A stretch of DNA of 64,000 bases, from assembly GCF_001998865.1 (NCBI RefSeq), contig NZ_CP019607.1:2852001-2916000 (forward strand), in the 5' to 3' direction. Numbering within the stretch: position 1 is the first letter of the stretch; each line of letters starts with the position of its first letter. This document shows positions 26,344-40,139 of this stretch, piece by piece. The DNA comes from Tessaracoccus flavescens (GTDB lineage: Bacteria > Actinomycetota > Actinomycetes > Propionibacteriales > Propionibacteriaceae). Both the position numbers and the translations under genes were made by a program. A model generated the notes under the pieces. It was not told the DNA's origin. It saw nothing but the letters and a program-made list of their open reading frames with translations, and searched no databases.

Positions 26344-27546
26344 ATGACCGAACTGAGCCCGAAGCGGCGCCGCGCGGCGCTGCTGTCGCTCGCACTTGGT
26401 GGCTTCGGCATCGGAGCGACGGAGTTCGTCGCGATGGGCCTGCTGCCGCAGACCGTCTCCTCGCTGCTCCCAGAACTCTGGGCCACCGATCAGGATCAGG
26501 CCCTCGCCCGGGGCGGCCTGATCATCTCCGCCTACGCACTCGGAGTGGTCGTCGGCGCCTTCACCCTCGCCATCGCCACCGTCCGGCTACCACGCAAGGT
26601 CGCCGTCACGGGGTTCTGCGTCGCCTTCACCGTCGGCTCGCTGCTTGCCTTCGCCGCCCCCGGCTTCTGGTGGCTCGTCGCAGCCCGGTTCCTGGCCGCG
26701 CTCGCGCACGGGGCCTACTTCGGTTTCGCCTCGCTGATCGCCGCCGAGATCATGGGCCCGGGCAGCCGGGGCAAGGGGATCGCCTTCGTGTTGTCCGGAC
26801 TGACGGTCGCCAACGTGATCGGCGTGCCGCTGATCACCGTGCTTGGCCAGCATGCGGGCTGGCGCGCCGCCTACCTCGCGGTCGCCGCGATCTTCGCGCT
26901 CGCCACGGTCGCGATCTGGCTGTTCGTGCCGAGGCAGCCCGGCAACCCGAACGCGAGCATGCGCGGCGAGCTGCGGGTGTTCAAGCGGCCCCAGGTGTGG
27001 CTGACGCTCGCCATCGGGTCGATCGGGTTCGGAGGCTTCTTCGCCGTCTACTCCTACGTCTCGCCGATGGTGACCGACCTTGCGGGCCTGCCGCAGTCCT
27101 GGGTTCCGGTCACGCTCGTCGTGATCGGCATCGGCATGACCGTCGGTACCCTCGTCGGCGGGCGGGCTGCCGACCGTGGCGCGCTGCAGACGCTGGTCAA
27201 GGTCTATCCGTGGTTCATCGGCGCGCTCGCGGTGCTCGGCATGTTCGCGGCGACGCCCGCCGTGCTGCTGATCTTCCTGCTGGCGATGGCAACGCTCTCG
27301 TCTGTGATGATGCCTGCCATCCAGACCCGCCTGCTCGACGTCTCTGGAGACGCACAGACCCTCGCCTCGGCCCTGAACCGCGCCTCGCTGAACATCGGCA
27401 ACTCGATCGGCGCCGCGCTGGGCGGTCTCGTGATCTCGATGGGTCTCGGCCTCACCGCACCGGCCTGGCTCGGAGCGGCGCTTGCCACCATCGGGCTCGG
27501 GCTGGCGCTCCTCTCCGGCCTGCTGCAACGACGCGGAGTCCGCTGA
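26344..27546 (+). CDS. MFS drug/sugar exporter (AraJ-like DHA1 family)
   Basis: A 400-residue major facilitator with about 12 membrane helices. It opens with the ALGGFGIGATEFVAMGLLPQ segment typical of AraJ/chloramphenicol-resistance type exporters, and motif-A-like sequences follow helices 2 and 8 (VGGRAADRG). The substrate cannot be assigned. The ATG at 26344 is preceded by GGGGGA; the open frame runs 29 codons further up without hydrophobic or conserved sequence. It stands alone between two hairpins. Confidence 0.8.
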   Translation: MTELSPKRRRAALLSLALGGFGIGATEFVAMGLLPQTVSSLLPELWATDQDQALARGGLIISAYALGVVVGAFTLAIATVRLPRKVAVTGFCVAFTVGSLLAFAAPGFWWLVAARFLAALAHGAYFGFASLIAAEIMGPGSRGKGIAFVLSGLTVANVIGVPLITVLGQHAGWRAAYLAVAAIFALATVAIWLFVPRQPGNPNASMRGELRVFKRPQVWLTLAIGSIGFGGFFAVYSYVSPMVTDLAGLPQSWVPVTLVVIGIGMTVGTLVGGRAADRGALQTLVKVYPWFIGALAVLGMFAATPAVLLIFLLAMATLSSVMMPAIQTRLLDVSGDAQTLASALNRASLNIGNSIGAALGGLVISMGLGLTAPAWLGAALATIGLGLALLSGLLQRRGVR

Positions 27547-27574
27547 GTGGCGGAGGTTCTCCCGGAAACGCGAA

Positions 27575-27601
27575 GGGACCCGGCCATCTCGGCCGGGTCC
27601 C
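27575..27601. terminator. bidirectional terminator between the MFS gene and pepN
   Basis: An 11-bp perfect stem (27575-27585 with 27591-27601) with a 5-nt loop lies between two converging genes and can serve both. Confidence 0.75.
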
Positions 27602-27615
27602 ATTGCGTGACCTGA

Positions 27616-32433
<4,818 letters not shown>

Positions 32434-32440
32434 TGGGGGC

Positions 32441-32887
32441 ATGCGAGTCCACATTGCCACCGACCACGCCGCGTTCGAGCTCAAGGAATACCTCGTCAGC
32501 AGGCTGAAGGAGGACGGCTTCGAGGTCGTCGACCACGGAGCCCACGCCTACGACCCCGAGGACGACTACCCGCCGTTCATCATCGCCTGCGCCGAGGCTG
32601 TCGTCGCTGACGAGGGCGCGCTCGGCGTCGTGCTCGGCGGTTCCGGCAACGGCGAGCAGATCGCCGCGAACAAGGTGCGCGGCGTGCGCGCCGCGCTGGC
32701 CTGCAACGTCGACCTCGCCCGGCTGGCGCGTGAGCACAACAACGCAAACATCGTCGCTCTCGGGGGACGGATGCAGAGCCTCGAGGAGGGCTACGACATC
32801 GTGCGGACCTTCCTCGACACGGACTTTCCCGGCGAGGCGCGCCATCAGCGCCGCATCGACCTCATCTCGGAGTACGAGAACCGCTAG
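32441..32887 (+). CDS. rpiB: ribose-5-phosphate isomerase B
   Basis: The 148-residue enzyme interconverts ribose 5-phosphate and ribulose 5-phosphate. It begins MRVHIATDHAAFELK and has the active-site loop GVVLGGSGNGEQIAANKVRGVRAA, with Glu rather than Cys as the likely base, as in mycobacterial RpiB. It starts 7 bp after ligA and is likely co-transcribed. In mycobacteria rpiB is followed by nei1; here a DUF1707 gene stands between. Confidence 0.93.
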   Translation: MRVHIATDHAAFELKEYLVSRLKEDGFEVVDHGAHAYDPEDDYPPFIIACAEAVVADEGALGVVLGGSGNGEQIAANKVRGVRAALACNVDLARLAREHNNANIVALGGRMQSLEEGYDIVRTFLDTDFPGEARHQRRIDLISEYENR

Positions 32888-33015
32888 GTCAGGGCTGGAC
32901 CCGCCTGTGCCGGGCGCTGGACGTCGATCAGCCGTGGCAGGACCAGGTTGGCGGCGCAACGCTCGTTCAGTCGCCGGCTGTACCGCCTCAGGTTGCTCAT
33001 CGAAAACTGCGCCAT
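32884..33015 (-). CDS. putative 43-residue basic small protein, leaderless
   Basis: A 43-codon frame opens with ATG 33015 and ends in TAG at 32886-32884, overlapping the rpiB stop antisense. The product begins MAQFSMSNLRRYSRRLNERC and is basic, with one cysteine and a probable helix over residues 6-30. It has no recognised family. Support for being a gene is the TAGGCT hexamer at 33028-33023, 7 nt ahead of the ATG, the same leaderless pattern as at neighbouring genes, and its position in an otherwise empty 308-bp gap. Without homologues it remains tentative. Confidence 0.35.
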   Translation of the reverse strand: MAQFSMSNLRRYSRRLNERCAANLVLPRLIDVQRPAQAGPALT

Positions 33016-33195
33016 GGGCCTGAGCCTAAACCCTGATCAGGACGCAAACGCGCATTTTCGCTGACCGCTTCACCCGACGCGGGGTCGTCGGCGCGGCACC
33101 GGGTGTAGGGGTCTGCTCAGCGAAACCGGGGGATTGTTCGCGGTCCGGGGGCCGCGCTCGGATAGTGTTTCCATCACACTCACAAGGAGGCGTCG

Positions 33196-33663
33196 ATGTC
33201 GTCCTCGCTGCCGGTTCCCCAGCCGTCCGAGCCCGCGTGGGAGCGGTTCACAGCCGACCCAAGGACGCCACGCAACGCAGACGTCAGGGTCGGCCACAGC
33301 GACCGCGACCTCGTCGCGGACCTGCTGGGCGACGCCTACGCGCTCGGCAAGCTCGACAACGACGAGTACAACGAACGCCTCGACAAGGCCATGCAGATCA
33401 AGACGGTGGGGGAGATCTCCCCGCTCGTCGGTGACCTGGTGACGGGAAGCGCCCCTGCGCGGCGGGACGGGTCGCGCGGCCGGATCATCGCCTCCCGCAT
33501 CCTGCTGCTGATCGCGGGCACCGTCGTGGGGATCAACGTGCTGATCTGGCTGCTCGCCAGCCTTTCGGCAGGCGCACTGCTCTACTTCTGGCCCATGTGG
33601 GTCGCCGTCGGCATGGTGATTCCGGTCGTGATCGCGTTCGCGTTGGGTCGCTCCGACGACTGA
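33196..33663 (+). CDS. DUF1707 and two-helix membrane protein
   Basis: The 155-residue protein has an N-terminal DUF1707 domain (about 32-85, RVGHSDRDLVADLLGDAYAL then LDNDEYNERLDKA) and a C-terminal 2TM domain (about 98-150). DUF1707 is a small SHOCT-like helical domain common in actinobacterial envelope proteins, with no proven function. The start is well supported by AAGGAGG at 5-nt spacing. It separates rpiB from nei1. Confidence 0.82.
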   Translation: MSSSLPVPQPSEPAWERFTADPRTPRNADVRVGHSDRDLVADLLGDAYALGKLDNDEYNERLDKAMQIKTVGEISPLVGDLVTGSAPARRDGSRGRIIASRILLLIAGTVVGINVLIWLLASLSAGALLYFWPMWVAVGMVIPVVIAFALGRSDD

Positions 33664-33791
33664 TCCTCGCGGCGCCGAGGCAGGAGGCGCGCCCGGATCG
33701 CCCGGTCTTTGTCGACAAGGCCGGAGACTCCGTCACGACCGAACTGGTTTGGCTCCGACATGGGGCCAAGCCTAGTGTCCGGGCGACGCGC

Positions 33792-33797
33792 TAGATT
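33792..33797 (+). promoter_or_regulatory. -10 hexamer TAGATT for a leaderless nei1
   Basis: TAGATT lies 6 nt (ggcggg) before ATG 33804. Confidence 0.5.
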
Positions 33798-33803
33798 GGC
33801 GGG

Positions 33804-34619
33804 ATGCCCGAGGGACACGTCATCCACCGCCTGGCCTCCGCACTCACGGACAGCTTCGGCTCACGCCAGGTCAGCGTCACCTCCCCACAGGGACGCTTCG
33901 ACGCCGGACGGCTCGACGGGGCCGTACTCGAGCGGGGGGAGGCCGTCGGCAAGCACCTCTTCATCGACTTCGCCACGGGTGACGTCGTGCACATCCACCT
34001 CGGCCTGATCGGCAAGTTCCAGTTCACCGACTTCGATGCGCCGTGGGGCCAGGTGCGGCTCAGGATCACCGACGGCGTCACAGCGGCCGACCTCCGCGGG
34101 CCCCAGTGGTGCCGGATTATCACGCAGGACGAGAAGGAGGCCGTGCTCGCCACCAGCGGGCCCGACCCGCTGCGCGCCGACGCCGATCCGCAGCGCGGAT
34201 TCGAGCGGATCCGGCGCTCCGGCAAGCCTATCGCCGCCCTGCTCATGGACCAGCGGGTCGCCGCGGGCGTGGGCAACATCTTCCGGGCCGAGGTCCTCTT
34301 CCGACACCGGCTCAACCCGCTCACCCCTGGCCGCGACATCGACCGTCGCACCTGGCAGGTGATCTGGGACGACCTGGTCGAACTGATGGCCTACGCCGTC
34401 GAGCACGGCCGCATCGACACCGTTCGCGAGGAGCACTCGCCCGAGGCCCAGGGCAGGCCCGCCCGGGTCGACAGACACGGGGGCGAGGTCTACGTGTACC
34501 GCAGGGCCGACCTGCCGTGCCACGTGTGCGGCACCCCGGTGCGCACCACGACGTTGGAGGGCCGCAACCTGTACTGGTGTCCGCGCTGCCAGCGCCGTTC
34601 CAAGGCGGCTCGTGGCTGA
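33804..34619 (+). CDS. nei1: Fpg/Nei-family DNA glycosylase (Nei1 type)
   Basis: The 271-residue protein begins MPEGHVIHRLA with the catalytic Pro2/Glu3, has GKHLFIDF, the helix-two-turn-helix VAAGVGNIFRAEVLFRHRLNP and a C4 zinc finger CHVCG...CPRCQ. It cleaves at oxidised bases and AP sites. It is distinct in sequence from the lhr-linked paralogue at 16.1 kb and sits near rpiB, as in mycobacteria, which supports the Nei1 assignment. A TAGATT hexamer 6 nt upstream indicates a leaderless transcript. Confidence 0.88.
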   Translation: MPEGHVIHRLASALTDSFGSRQVSVTSPQGRFDAGRLDGAVLERGEAVGKHLFIDFATGDVVHIHLGLIGKFQFTDFDAPWGQVRLRITDGVTAADLRGPQWCRIITQDEKEAVLATSGPDPLRADADPQRGFERIRRSGKPIAALLMDQRVAAGVGNIFRAEVLFRHRLNPLTPGRDIDRRTWQVIWDDLVELMAYAVEHGRIDTVREEHSPEAQGRPARVDRHGGEVYVYRRADLPCHVCGTPVRTTTLEGRNLYWCPRCQRRSKAARG

Positions 34620-34630
34620 GACGCGGCCAG

Positions 34631-34636
34631 TAGGCT
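34631..34636 (+). promoter_or_regulatory. -10 hexamer TAGGCT before the beta-phosphoglucomutase gene
   Basis: TAGGCT lies 8 nt before ATG 34645 and no ribosome site is visible between. It would drive the three-gene phosphorylase operon. Confidence 0.45.
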
Positions 34637-34644
34637 CTTGTGCC

Positions 34645-35361
34645 ATGAAGTGGAGCCGCTACGCAGCGATCCTGTTCGACCTCGACGGCGTGATCACGCC
34701 GACCGCCGAGGTCCACATGCGCGCATGGAGTGAGACGTTCAACTCGTTCCTCACCGGTCGTCCCGGGCAGCCGCCCTACACCGATGACGACTATTTCGCC
34801 CACGTCGACGGCAAGCCCCGCTTCGACGGGGTACGCGACTTCCTCGCCTCCCGCGGCATCCGGCTCCCCGAGGGCACGCACGACGACCCGCCCGAGCAGG
34901 ACACGGTCGGTGGGCTGGGCAACCGGAAGAACCAGATGTTCAACCGGATCATCACCCGCGAAGGCATCGCCGCCTATCCGGGCTCGGTGCGCCTGCTGCG
35001 CAGGCTGGCCGAGGAGGGGATGAAGTTCGCAGTCGTGTCCTCCTCGCGCAACGCGAAGGCGGTCCTGCACGCCGCGGGCCTGGAGGACTGGTTTCCCGTC
35101 GTCGTCGACGGCGCGCTCGCGGCCAGGGAGCACATTGCGGGCAAGCCTGCCCCCGACACGTTCCAGCACGCAGCCGCGCTGCTCGGCGAGCCCGATGCCA
35201 GGTGCGTCGTGGTCGAGGACGCCATCTCAGGGGTCCAGGCGGGCGCGGCCGGAGGGTTCGGCCTTGTGATCGGGGTCGACCGTGGCGCCGGTGGCGCCGA
35301 ACTGCGCGCCGCGGGCGCGGACATCGTCGTGAAGGACCTCGCAGAACTGGTGGACGCATGA
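34645..35361 (+). CDS. beta-phosphoglucomutase family HAD hydrolase
   Basis: The 238-residue HAD protein has motif I FDLDGVITPTAEVH, a motif II serine in VVSSSRNAKA, lysine in AGKPAPDTF and acidic motif IV VVEDAISGVQAG. This pattern marks beta-phosphoglucomutases, which convert beta-glucose 1-phosphate to glucose 6-phosphate. Its stop overlaps the GH65 start (ATGA), and the GH65 enzyme makes exactly that substrate, so together they form a short disaccharide-phosphorolysis pathway. The start at 34645 fits the TAGGCT hexamer. Confidence 0.9.
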   Translation: MKWSRYAAILFDLDGVITPTAEVHMRAWSETFNSFLTGRPGQPPYTDDDYFAHVDGKPRFDGVRDFLASRGIRLPEGTHDDPPEQDTVGGLGNRKNQMFNRIITREGIAAYPGSVRLLRRLAEEGMKFAVVSSSRNAKAVLHAAGLEDWFPVVVDGALAAREHIAGKPAPDTFQHAAALLGEPDARCVVVEDAISGVQAGAAGGFGLVIGVDRGAGGAELRAAGADIVVKDLAELVDA

Positions 35362-37859
35362 TCAGAGACATCGCAGGCGACCCGATGAACCGCTCCAGGT
35401 TCCCCGTGGACGAGTGGCGGCTGACCGAGGTCGAACCGGCCAACGGTGACGTCGGGGTGACCGAGACGCTTTTCGCGATCGGCAACGGCTACCTGGGCAT
35501 GCGCGGCAACCCCGAGGAGGGGCGCGACAGCTACGCCCATGGCACCTTCATCAACGGCTTCCACGAGACCTGGCCGATCAAGCACGCCGAGGAGGCGTTC
35601 GGGTTCGCCCACACGGGCCAGACCATCGTCAACGCCCCCGATGCGAAGCTGCTGAAGATCTACATCGACGACGAGCCACTCACGCTCTCGGTCGCCGACC
35701 TTGACCGCTACGAGCGGAGCCTCGACTTCCGCACCGGGCAACTCCACCGCACCGTCATCTGGCGCACCCCGGCGGGCAAGCGGGTGCGGATCCGAAGCTC
35801 ACGGATGGTCTCGTTCACCGACCGCCACCTCGCCCTGTTCGAGATCGAGGTCACGATGCTCGACGGCGACGCGCCGATCGTGATCAGCTCCCAGATCGTC
35901 AACCGCCAGGACGGCTACACCGACTACCGCAAGGCTGAGAAGGAGCAGGAGGGCTTCGACCCGCGTCGCGCGGCCAACCGGGGGGAGCGCGTGCTCCAGC
36001 CCGTGCTCGACTGGCACACCGACTCGCGGATGATGCTCGGCTTCCAGACGACGCGCTCCGGGATGACCATCGGTGTCGCCGCCGATCATGAGATCGAGAC
36101 GGCCAACGCCGTCGAGGTCAGCACGTCGACCCAGCCAGACCTCGCCGAGCAGGTCTTCACGGTCGAGGCGAAGCAGGGCATCCCCGTCACCCTGCACAAG
36201 GCGGTCGCCTACCACACGTCCCGCGGGGTGCCCGTCGGTGAGCTGTCCGACCGGTGTCGCCGCACCCTCGACCGGGTCAAGGAGCACGGCTTCGACTACT
36301 ACTACGCGAAGCAGCGCGAGTGGCTCGATGTGTTCTGGCGCAACGCCGACGTCGAGATCGAGGGCCAGCCCGCGATCCAGCAGGCGGTTCGCTGGTGCCT
36401 GTTCCAGCTTGCCCAGGCCACTGCCCGCAGCGACCAGCTCGGCATCGCGGCGAAGGGCGTCACCGGCTCGGGCTACGAGGGCCACTACTTCTGGGACACC
36501 GAGATCTATCTCGTCCCGTTCCTGATCTACACCTCGCCGCACATCGCCCGCAACGCCCTGCGCTACCGCGTGAACCTGCTCCCGCAGGCCCGTGAACGCG
36601 CAACGGTGTTGTCCCAGCGGGGCGCCCTCTTCCCCTGGCGCACCATCAACGGCGAAGAGGCCTCGGCCTACTACGCCGCGGGCACCGCGCAGTACCACAT
36701 CGACGCTGACATCGCGTTCGCCTTCGACAAGTACCGCGACCTCACGGGCGACCAGGAGTTCATGTACCGCGACGGGGCCGCCGTGCTGATCGAGACGGCC
36801 CGGATGTGGGCCGACCTGGGGTTCTGGCGGGTCGCGGCGGACGGGGAGAAGAGCTTCCGCATCCACGGTGTCACCGGCCCGGACGAGTACACGGCCGTGG
36901 TGAACAACAACTTCTACACCAACGTGATGGCAAGGGCGAACCTGCGCACCGCCGCCGACCTGGTGCGCGAGATGCGCACCGTCGACGAGGCCGCCTACGA
37001 GCGTGTCGCCACGCTGCTCAACCTCGACCCGGCCGAGATCGAGGAGTGGGAGGAGTGCGCCGACAACATGCACATCCTCTTCGACGAGACCTTCGGCATC
37101 CATCCCCAGGACGAGGCGTTCCTCACCTCGGAGCTGTGGGACCTGGAGAACACTCCGGACAGCGCGCGCCCGCTCCTGCTGCACTTCCATCCCCTCGTGA
37201 TCTACCGGTTCCAGGTGCTCAAGCAGGCCGACGTCGTGCTTGCGCTCTTCCTGCAGGGCCACGAGTTCACCGCACAGGAGAAGAAGGCCGACTTCGAGTA
37301 CTACGACCCGATCACCACGGGCGACTCGACCCTGAGCGGCGTCGTCCAGTCGGTGATCGCCGCCGAGGTGGGCTACCAGGACATGGCGATGCAGTACTTC
37401 CTGAGCAGCCTCTACGTCGATCTGGCCGACCTGCACAGCAACGCCCGCGACGGCGTCCACATCGCGTCGACCGGAGGGGTGTGGAACTCGCTCGTCTACG
37501 GCTTCGCCGGCCTGCGCGACCACGACGGCCACATCACCTTCGACCCGCGGCTGCCCGCGAACTGGTCGGGGATGACCTTCCCGCTGCGCGTGCGCGGTTC
37601 GCGGCTGCGGGTCCATCTGCACAGGGACTCCATCGCGTTCGAGGTGGAGGAGGGCGAGCCAGTCGAGCTGAGCGTCCGGGGACAGCACGTCTCCGTCCAC
37701 CACGGCGAGCCGGTCACCGTTGAACTCGACGGCCAGGGCCCCAGGCTCGAGTCGCTTCGCGGGTCGCACCCCATCGTCGGCGTGCATCGTGAGGACGGCT
37801 CGGTCGTGCGCGCGGTGCTTCCGGAGGCGCACAACCAGGAAGGCGTGGAGGGGGCCTGA
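35358..37859 (+). CDS. glycoside hydrolase family 65 disaccharide phosphorylase
   Basis: An 833-residue GH65 enzyme with N-terminal beta-sandwich, (alpha/alpha)6 barrel and C-terminal jelly-roll. The substrate loop EGHYFWDTEIYLVPF and the catalytic acid E510 in VTGPDEYTAVVNNNFYTN are present. GH65 members phosphorolyse maltose, trehalose, kojibiose or nigerose to beta-glucose 1-phosphate plus glucose; which one is not decidable by eye, though coupling to beta-PGM fits any. The start overlaps the beta-PGM stop by 4 bp; an internal ATG at 35385 is the alternative. The next gene starts at its last base. Confidence 0.92.
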   Translation: MIRDIAGDPMNRSRFPVDEWRLTEVEPANGDVGVTETLFAIGNGYLGMRGNPEEGRDSYAHGTFINGFHETWPIKHAEEAFGFAHTGQTIVNAPDAKLLKIYIDDEPLTLSVADLDRYERSLDFRTGQLHRTVIWRTPAGKRVRIRSSRMVSFTDRHLALFEIEVTMLDGDAPIVISSQIVNRQDGYTDYRKAEKEQEGFDPRRAANRGERVLQPVLDWHTDSRMMLGFQTTRSGMTIGVAADHEIETANAVEVSTSTQPDLAEQVFTVEAKQGIPVTLHKAVAYHTSRGVPVGELSDRCRRTLDRVKEHGFDYYYAKQREWLDVFWRNADVEIEGQPAIQQAVRWCLFQLAQATARSDQLGIAAKGVTGSGYEGHYFWDTEIYLVPFLIYTSPHIARNALRYRVNLLPQARERATVLSQRGALFPWRTINGEEASAYYAAGTAQYHIDADIAFAFDKYRDLTGDQEFMYRDGAAVLIETARMWADLGFWRVAADGEKSFRIHGVTGPDEYTAVVNNNFYTNVMARANLRTAADLVREMRTVDEAAYERVATLLNLDPAEIEEWEECADNMHILFDETFGIHPQDEAFLTSELWDLENTPDSARPLLLHFHPLVIYRFQVLKQADVVLALFLQGHEFTAQEKKADFEYYDPITTGDSTLSGVVQSVIAAEVGYQDMAMQYFLSSLYVDLADLHSNARDGVHIASTGGVWNSLVYGFAGLRDHDGHITFDPRLPANWSGMTFPLRVRGSRLRVHLHRDSIAFEVEEGEPVELSVRGQHVSVHHGEPVTVELDGQGPRLESLRGSHPIVGVHREDGSVVRAVLPEAHNQEGVEGA

Positions 37860-39151
37860 TGAGCCTGGAACTGGCAGGCCCGGTCGTCGAACACTTCGAG
37901 TCGAGGCTGTTGCCCGAGGGGATCGAGCTGACGGGCACCGGTCGGCTCCGTCGGCTCAGCATCGAGTTCCCCGGGTGGCTGACCCCGCGCCAGGTCGAGG
38001 ACGCCGTCGGCATGGACATCGAGCACGAACTGGGCGTCACCGCCCGCGTGCGGCTGCGCTCGGGCCAACGGATCCGGATCGAGATCGCCCTCGAGTCGGA
38101 CTCGTCCGACCTGGTCACCGTGCCGGGGCCCGTGCTGCGGGTCGAGGGCCCGCACCGGCCGGTCTCGTGGCTGGCGGGCGCGTCGGCGGAGATCGTGCTG
38201 CCCTCGAACGAGGGGCCTGGCCTGCTCACGCAGCGTCGCGGCCTCTCCACTCCCGGTGGGGAACCCGGCGTGTGCCATCCGCTCGAGGCTGAGGTGACCC
38301 TGCGGGCCCGCCACCTGACCAGCTCCGCCTGGACCTACGAGGCGCAGGAGGGTGACCTGCTCGACGTGCCGTCCGAGCCGACCTGGCTGCCATGGGTGCG
38401 CTACGTCGAGCGTGGCCGCGCGGTCGAGATCATCGTCCCCGACGGCGTCGTGACCGTGGACGAACGCACGAGCGTCGACGAGGTCGACGACGAGTTCGAG
38501 GTCTATCCACCTGAGGGCCTGAGCACGGTCGGGATCTGGGGTGCGGGCGGCCAGACGCTCGTCGAGGTGGGCGCGCACCGCGGGTTGCCCGGCCTGCGCA
38601 GCCTGGTGGCCCACGAGCAGCCGCACGACGACGCGTGGTGTTACGTGGCCCTGCGTCACCTGCTCGAGAGCCAGGCCGACGACGAACTGCTCGACCGGAT
38701 CGACTGGGTCCTCGGCGACCTCGAGGACAGCCCAACGGCCTGGTCGGCCTGCGCGAGCAAGCTCGCGACGCAACTGGGCCTCCCGCTCGCGGAACAGGCC
38801 GACCGCGCCGCGACCACCGTCCTGGCCCGTGGCCGCGCCGACGACGTGCTCCTGCTGGCGATGCATCAGCTGGTGCCGGTGGACGTCGCCTCGGGAGGTT
38901 GGCCGGTCGGCGACTTCGACCGGGTCGGGGTCGAGGCGATCGCGGCGCTCAGCTACGGAAGGATCAACACCGACGACGTGCCCGAGCGCGGGCGCGATGT
39001 CGCCGTCGCGAAGCTGTACGCGGCGGGGCTGGGGGAGTCGGAGCGGGGGCTGCACGCCGCCGCCTGCGCCCAGGTCGCCGAGGGCCGGCTGCTGTCCAGC
39101 CTCTCGGTGCGGCCCAACCCGACCGACGTGGCCTGGCTGTCGATCCAGTAG
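37859..39151 (+). CDS. uncharacterised protein coupled to the GH65 phosphorylase
   Basis: A 430-residue soluble protein that I do not recognise. The N-terminal part (about 1-245) is rich in beta-type sequence, with short Val/Glu/Arg strands; the C-terminal part (about 250-430) is mostly helical, with Ala/Leu-rich repeats such as ADRAATTVLARGRADDVLLLAMHQL. It has no signal peptide, membrane helix or known catalytic motif. The ATG overlaps the GH65 stop by one base (TGATG), so it is made at the same ribosomal pass. A role in using or sensing the disaccharide, or as an accessory subunit, is inference only. Confidence 0.65.
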   Translation: MSLELAGPVVEHFESRLLPEGIELTGTGRLRRLSIEFPGWLTPRQVEDAVGMDIEHELGVTARVRLRSGQRIRIEIALESDSSDLVTVPGPVLRVEGPHRPVSWLAGASAEIVLPSNEGPGLLTQRRGLSTPGGEPGVCHPLEAEVTLRARHLTSSAWTYEAQEGDLLDVPSEPTWLPWVRYVERGRAVEIIVPDGVVTVDERTSVDEVDDEFEVYPPEGLSTVGIWGAGGQTLVEVGAHRGLPGLRSLVAHEQPHDDAWCYVALRHLLESQADDELLDRIDWVLGDLEDSPTAWSACASKLATQLGLPLAEQADRAATTVLARGRADDVLLLAMHQLVPVDVASGGWPVGDFDRVGVEAIAALSYGRINTDDVPERGRDVAVAKLYAAGLGESERGLHAAACAQVAEGRLLSSLSVRPNPTDVAWLSIQ

Positions 39152-39152
39152 C

Positions 39153-40139
39153 TCAGAAGACGAGTCGTTCGAAGGCGATCGAGCGGCGCTGCCAGGACCA
39201 GGTGAGCCACACCTCGTCACCGACCACGACCATCGCAGGGTAGGAGAACTCGCCGACGCCGTCGGTGACGACGCCGGTCGCGGCAGCCGTCACGGGAGTG
39301 CCGTCTCCCTCCGCGACGCCGTCCTCGAGCACCGTGACCCGCTGCCAGGTGAGCCCGTCATCGGAGGTGCTGGAGATCACCAGGCGCGAGCGTGAGGCCC
39401 AGTCGCCCGATGCCTCGTTGTGCGCGCACCAGATCCGCCCGTCGGGAAGCGCGACGGCCGCGATGCCCGAGTTGTTGTTGGGCAGCGTCGTCGGGGTCAG
39501 CGGGGGCCAGTCGGTCGGATCGTCGGTCGCGCCGCGGAAGACGCGACCCTCGGTGCTGCGGGTGAGCATGACCAGCCGGGCGCCGGTTCCGGGCACCAGG
39601 GCGGGCTGGATGCATCCGGCGCCGCGCAGCGTCGCATGGTCGAGGGGGACAGGGGTCCGCCGCCAGGTGACTCCACCGTCGGTGGAGGCATCGATGAAGC
39701 AGTCCCAGGTCGGCGGGTCCCACAGCTCGACAGATCCGGGCGCGAGCCAGGCGTCGTCGATTCGGAGCGGGGACTGACGGACGGGACCGCGGCCGCCCGA
39801 GGTGTCACCCGGGACCAGTTCGGCCAGCTCGCTCCAGGTGCGGCCGCAGTCCTCGGACCGGCCGACCCAGGTGGTCCAGGCGTCGATCGTGTGGCCCCGC
39901 TTGAAGAAGAGCCAGATTTCCGCCGTCGGGCGCGTGCGAGAGGACCGGGTTCCAGTGCGGCACCGGCTCATCGGGCGCCAATGACAGCTGCGGGCCGTCG
40001 TCGCGCTGGACGACGATGCCGGTGTGGGGCGATCGCCGCCCGCGCGGCGGCCGAAGTCCTGCTCGGGGGCGGGGCGTGAGCTGAGGCGGGCAAGGCCAAA
40101 CCGCCACGCCGTGGTGTCTGCCGCCATAGGGTGAATCAT
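39153..40139 (-). pseudogene. decayed sialidase-superfamily (BNR/Asp-box) gene with frameshift and truncated start
   Basis: From about 39930 downwards the frame encodes a convincing beta-propeller of the sialidase superfamily: IWLFFKRG, GGRGPVRQSP, and Asp-boxes SEDCGRTW (degenerate), STDGGVTW and SDDGLTW, ending in GEFSYPAM and LTWSWQRR. Upstream of about 39918-39932 the conserved continuation (PVPHWNPVLSHAPDG) lies in another minus-strand frame, so a one-base indel has split the gene. The usual N-terminal segment of this family is missing and the neighbouring VOC gene abuts it. I call it a remnant. A sequencing error could explain the frameshift but not the missing start. Confidence 0.65.
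40127..40132 (+). promoter_or_regulatory. -10 hexamer TAGGGT for a leaderless VOC gene
   Basis: TAGGGT lies 5 nt before ATG 40138. Confidence 0.45.
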
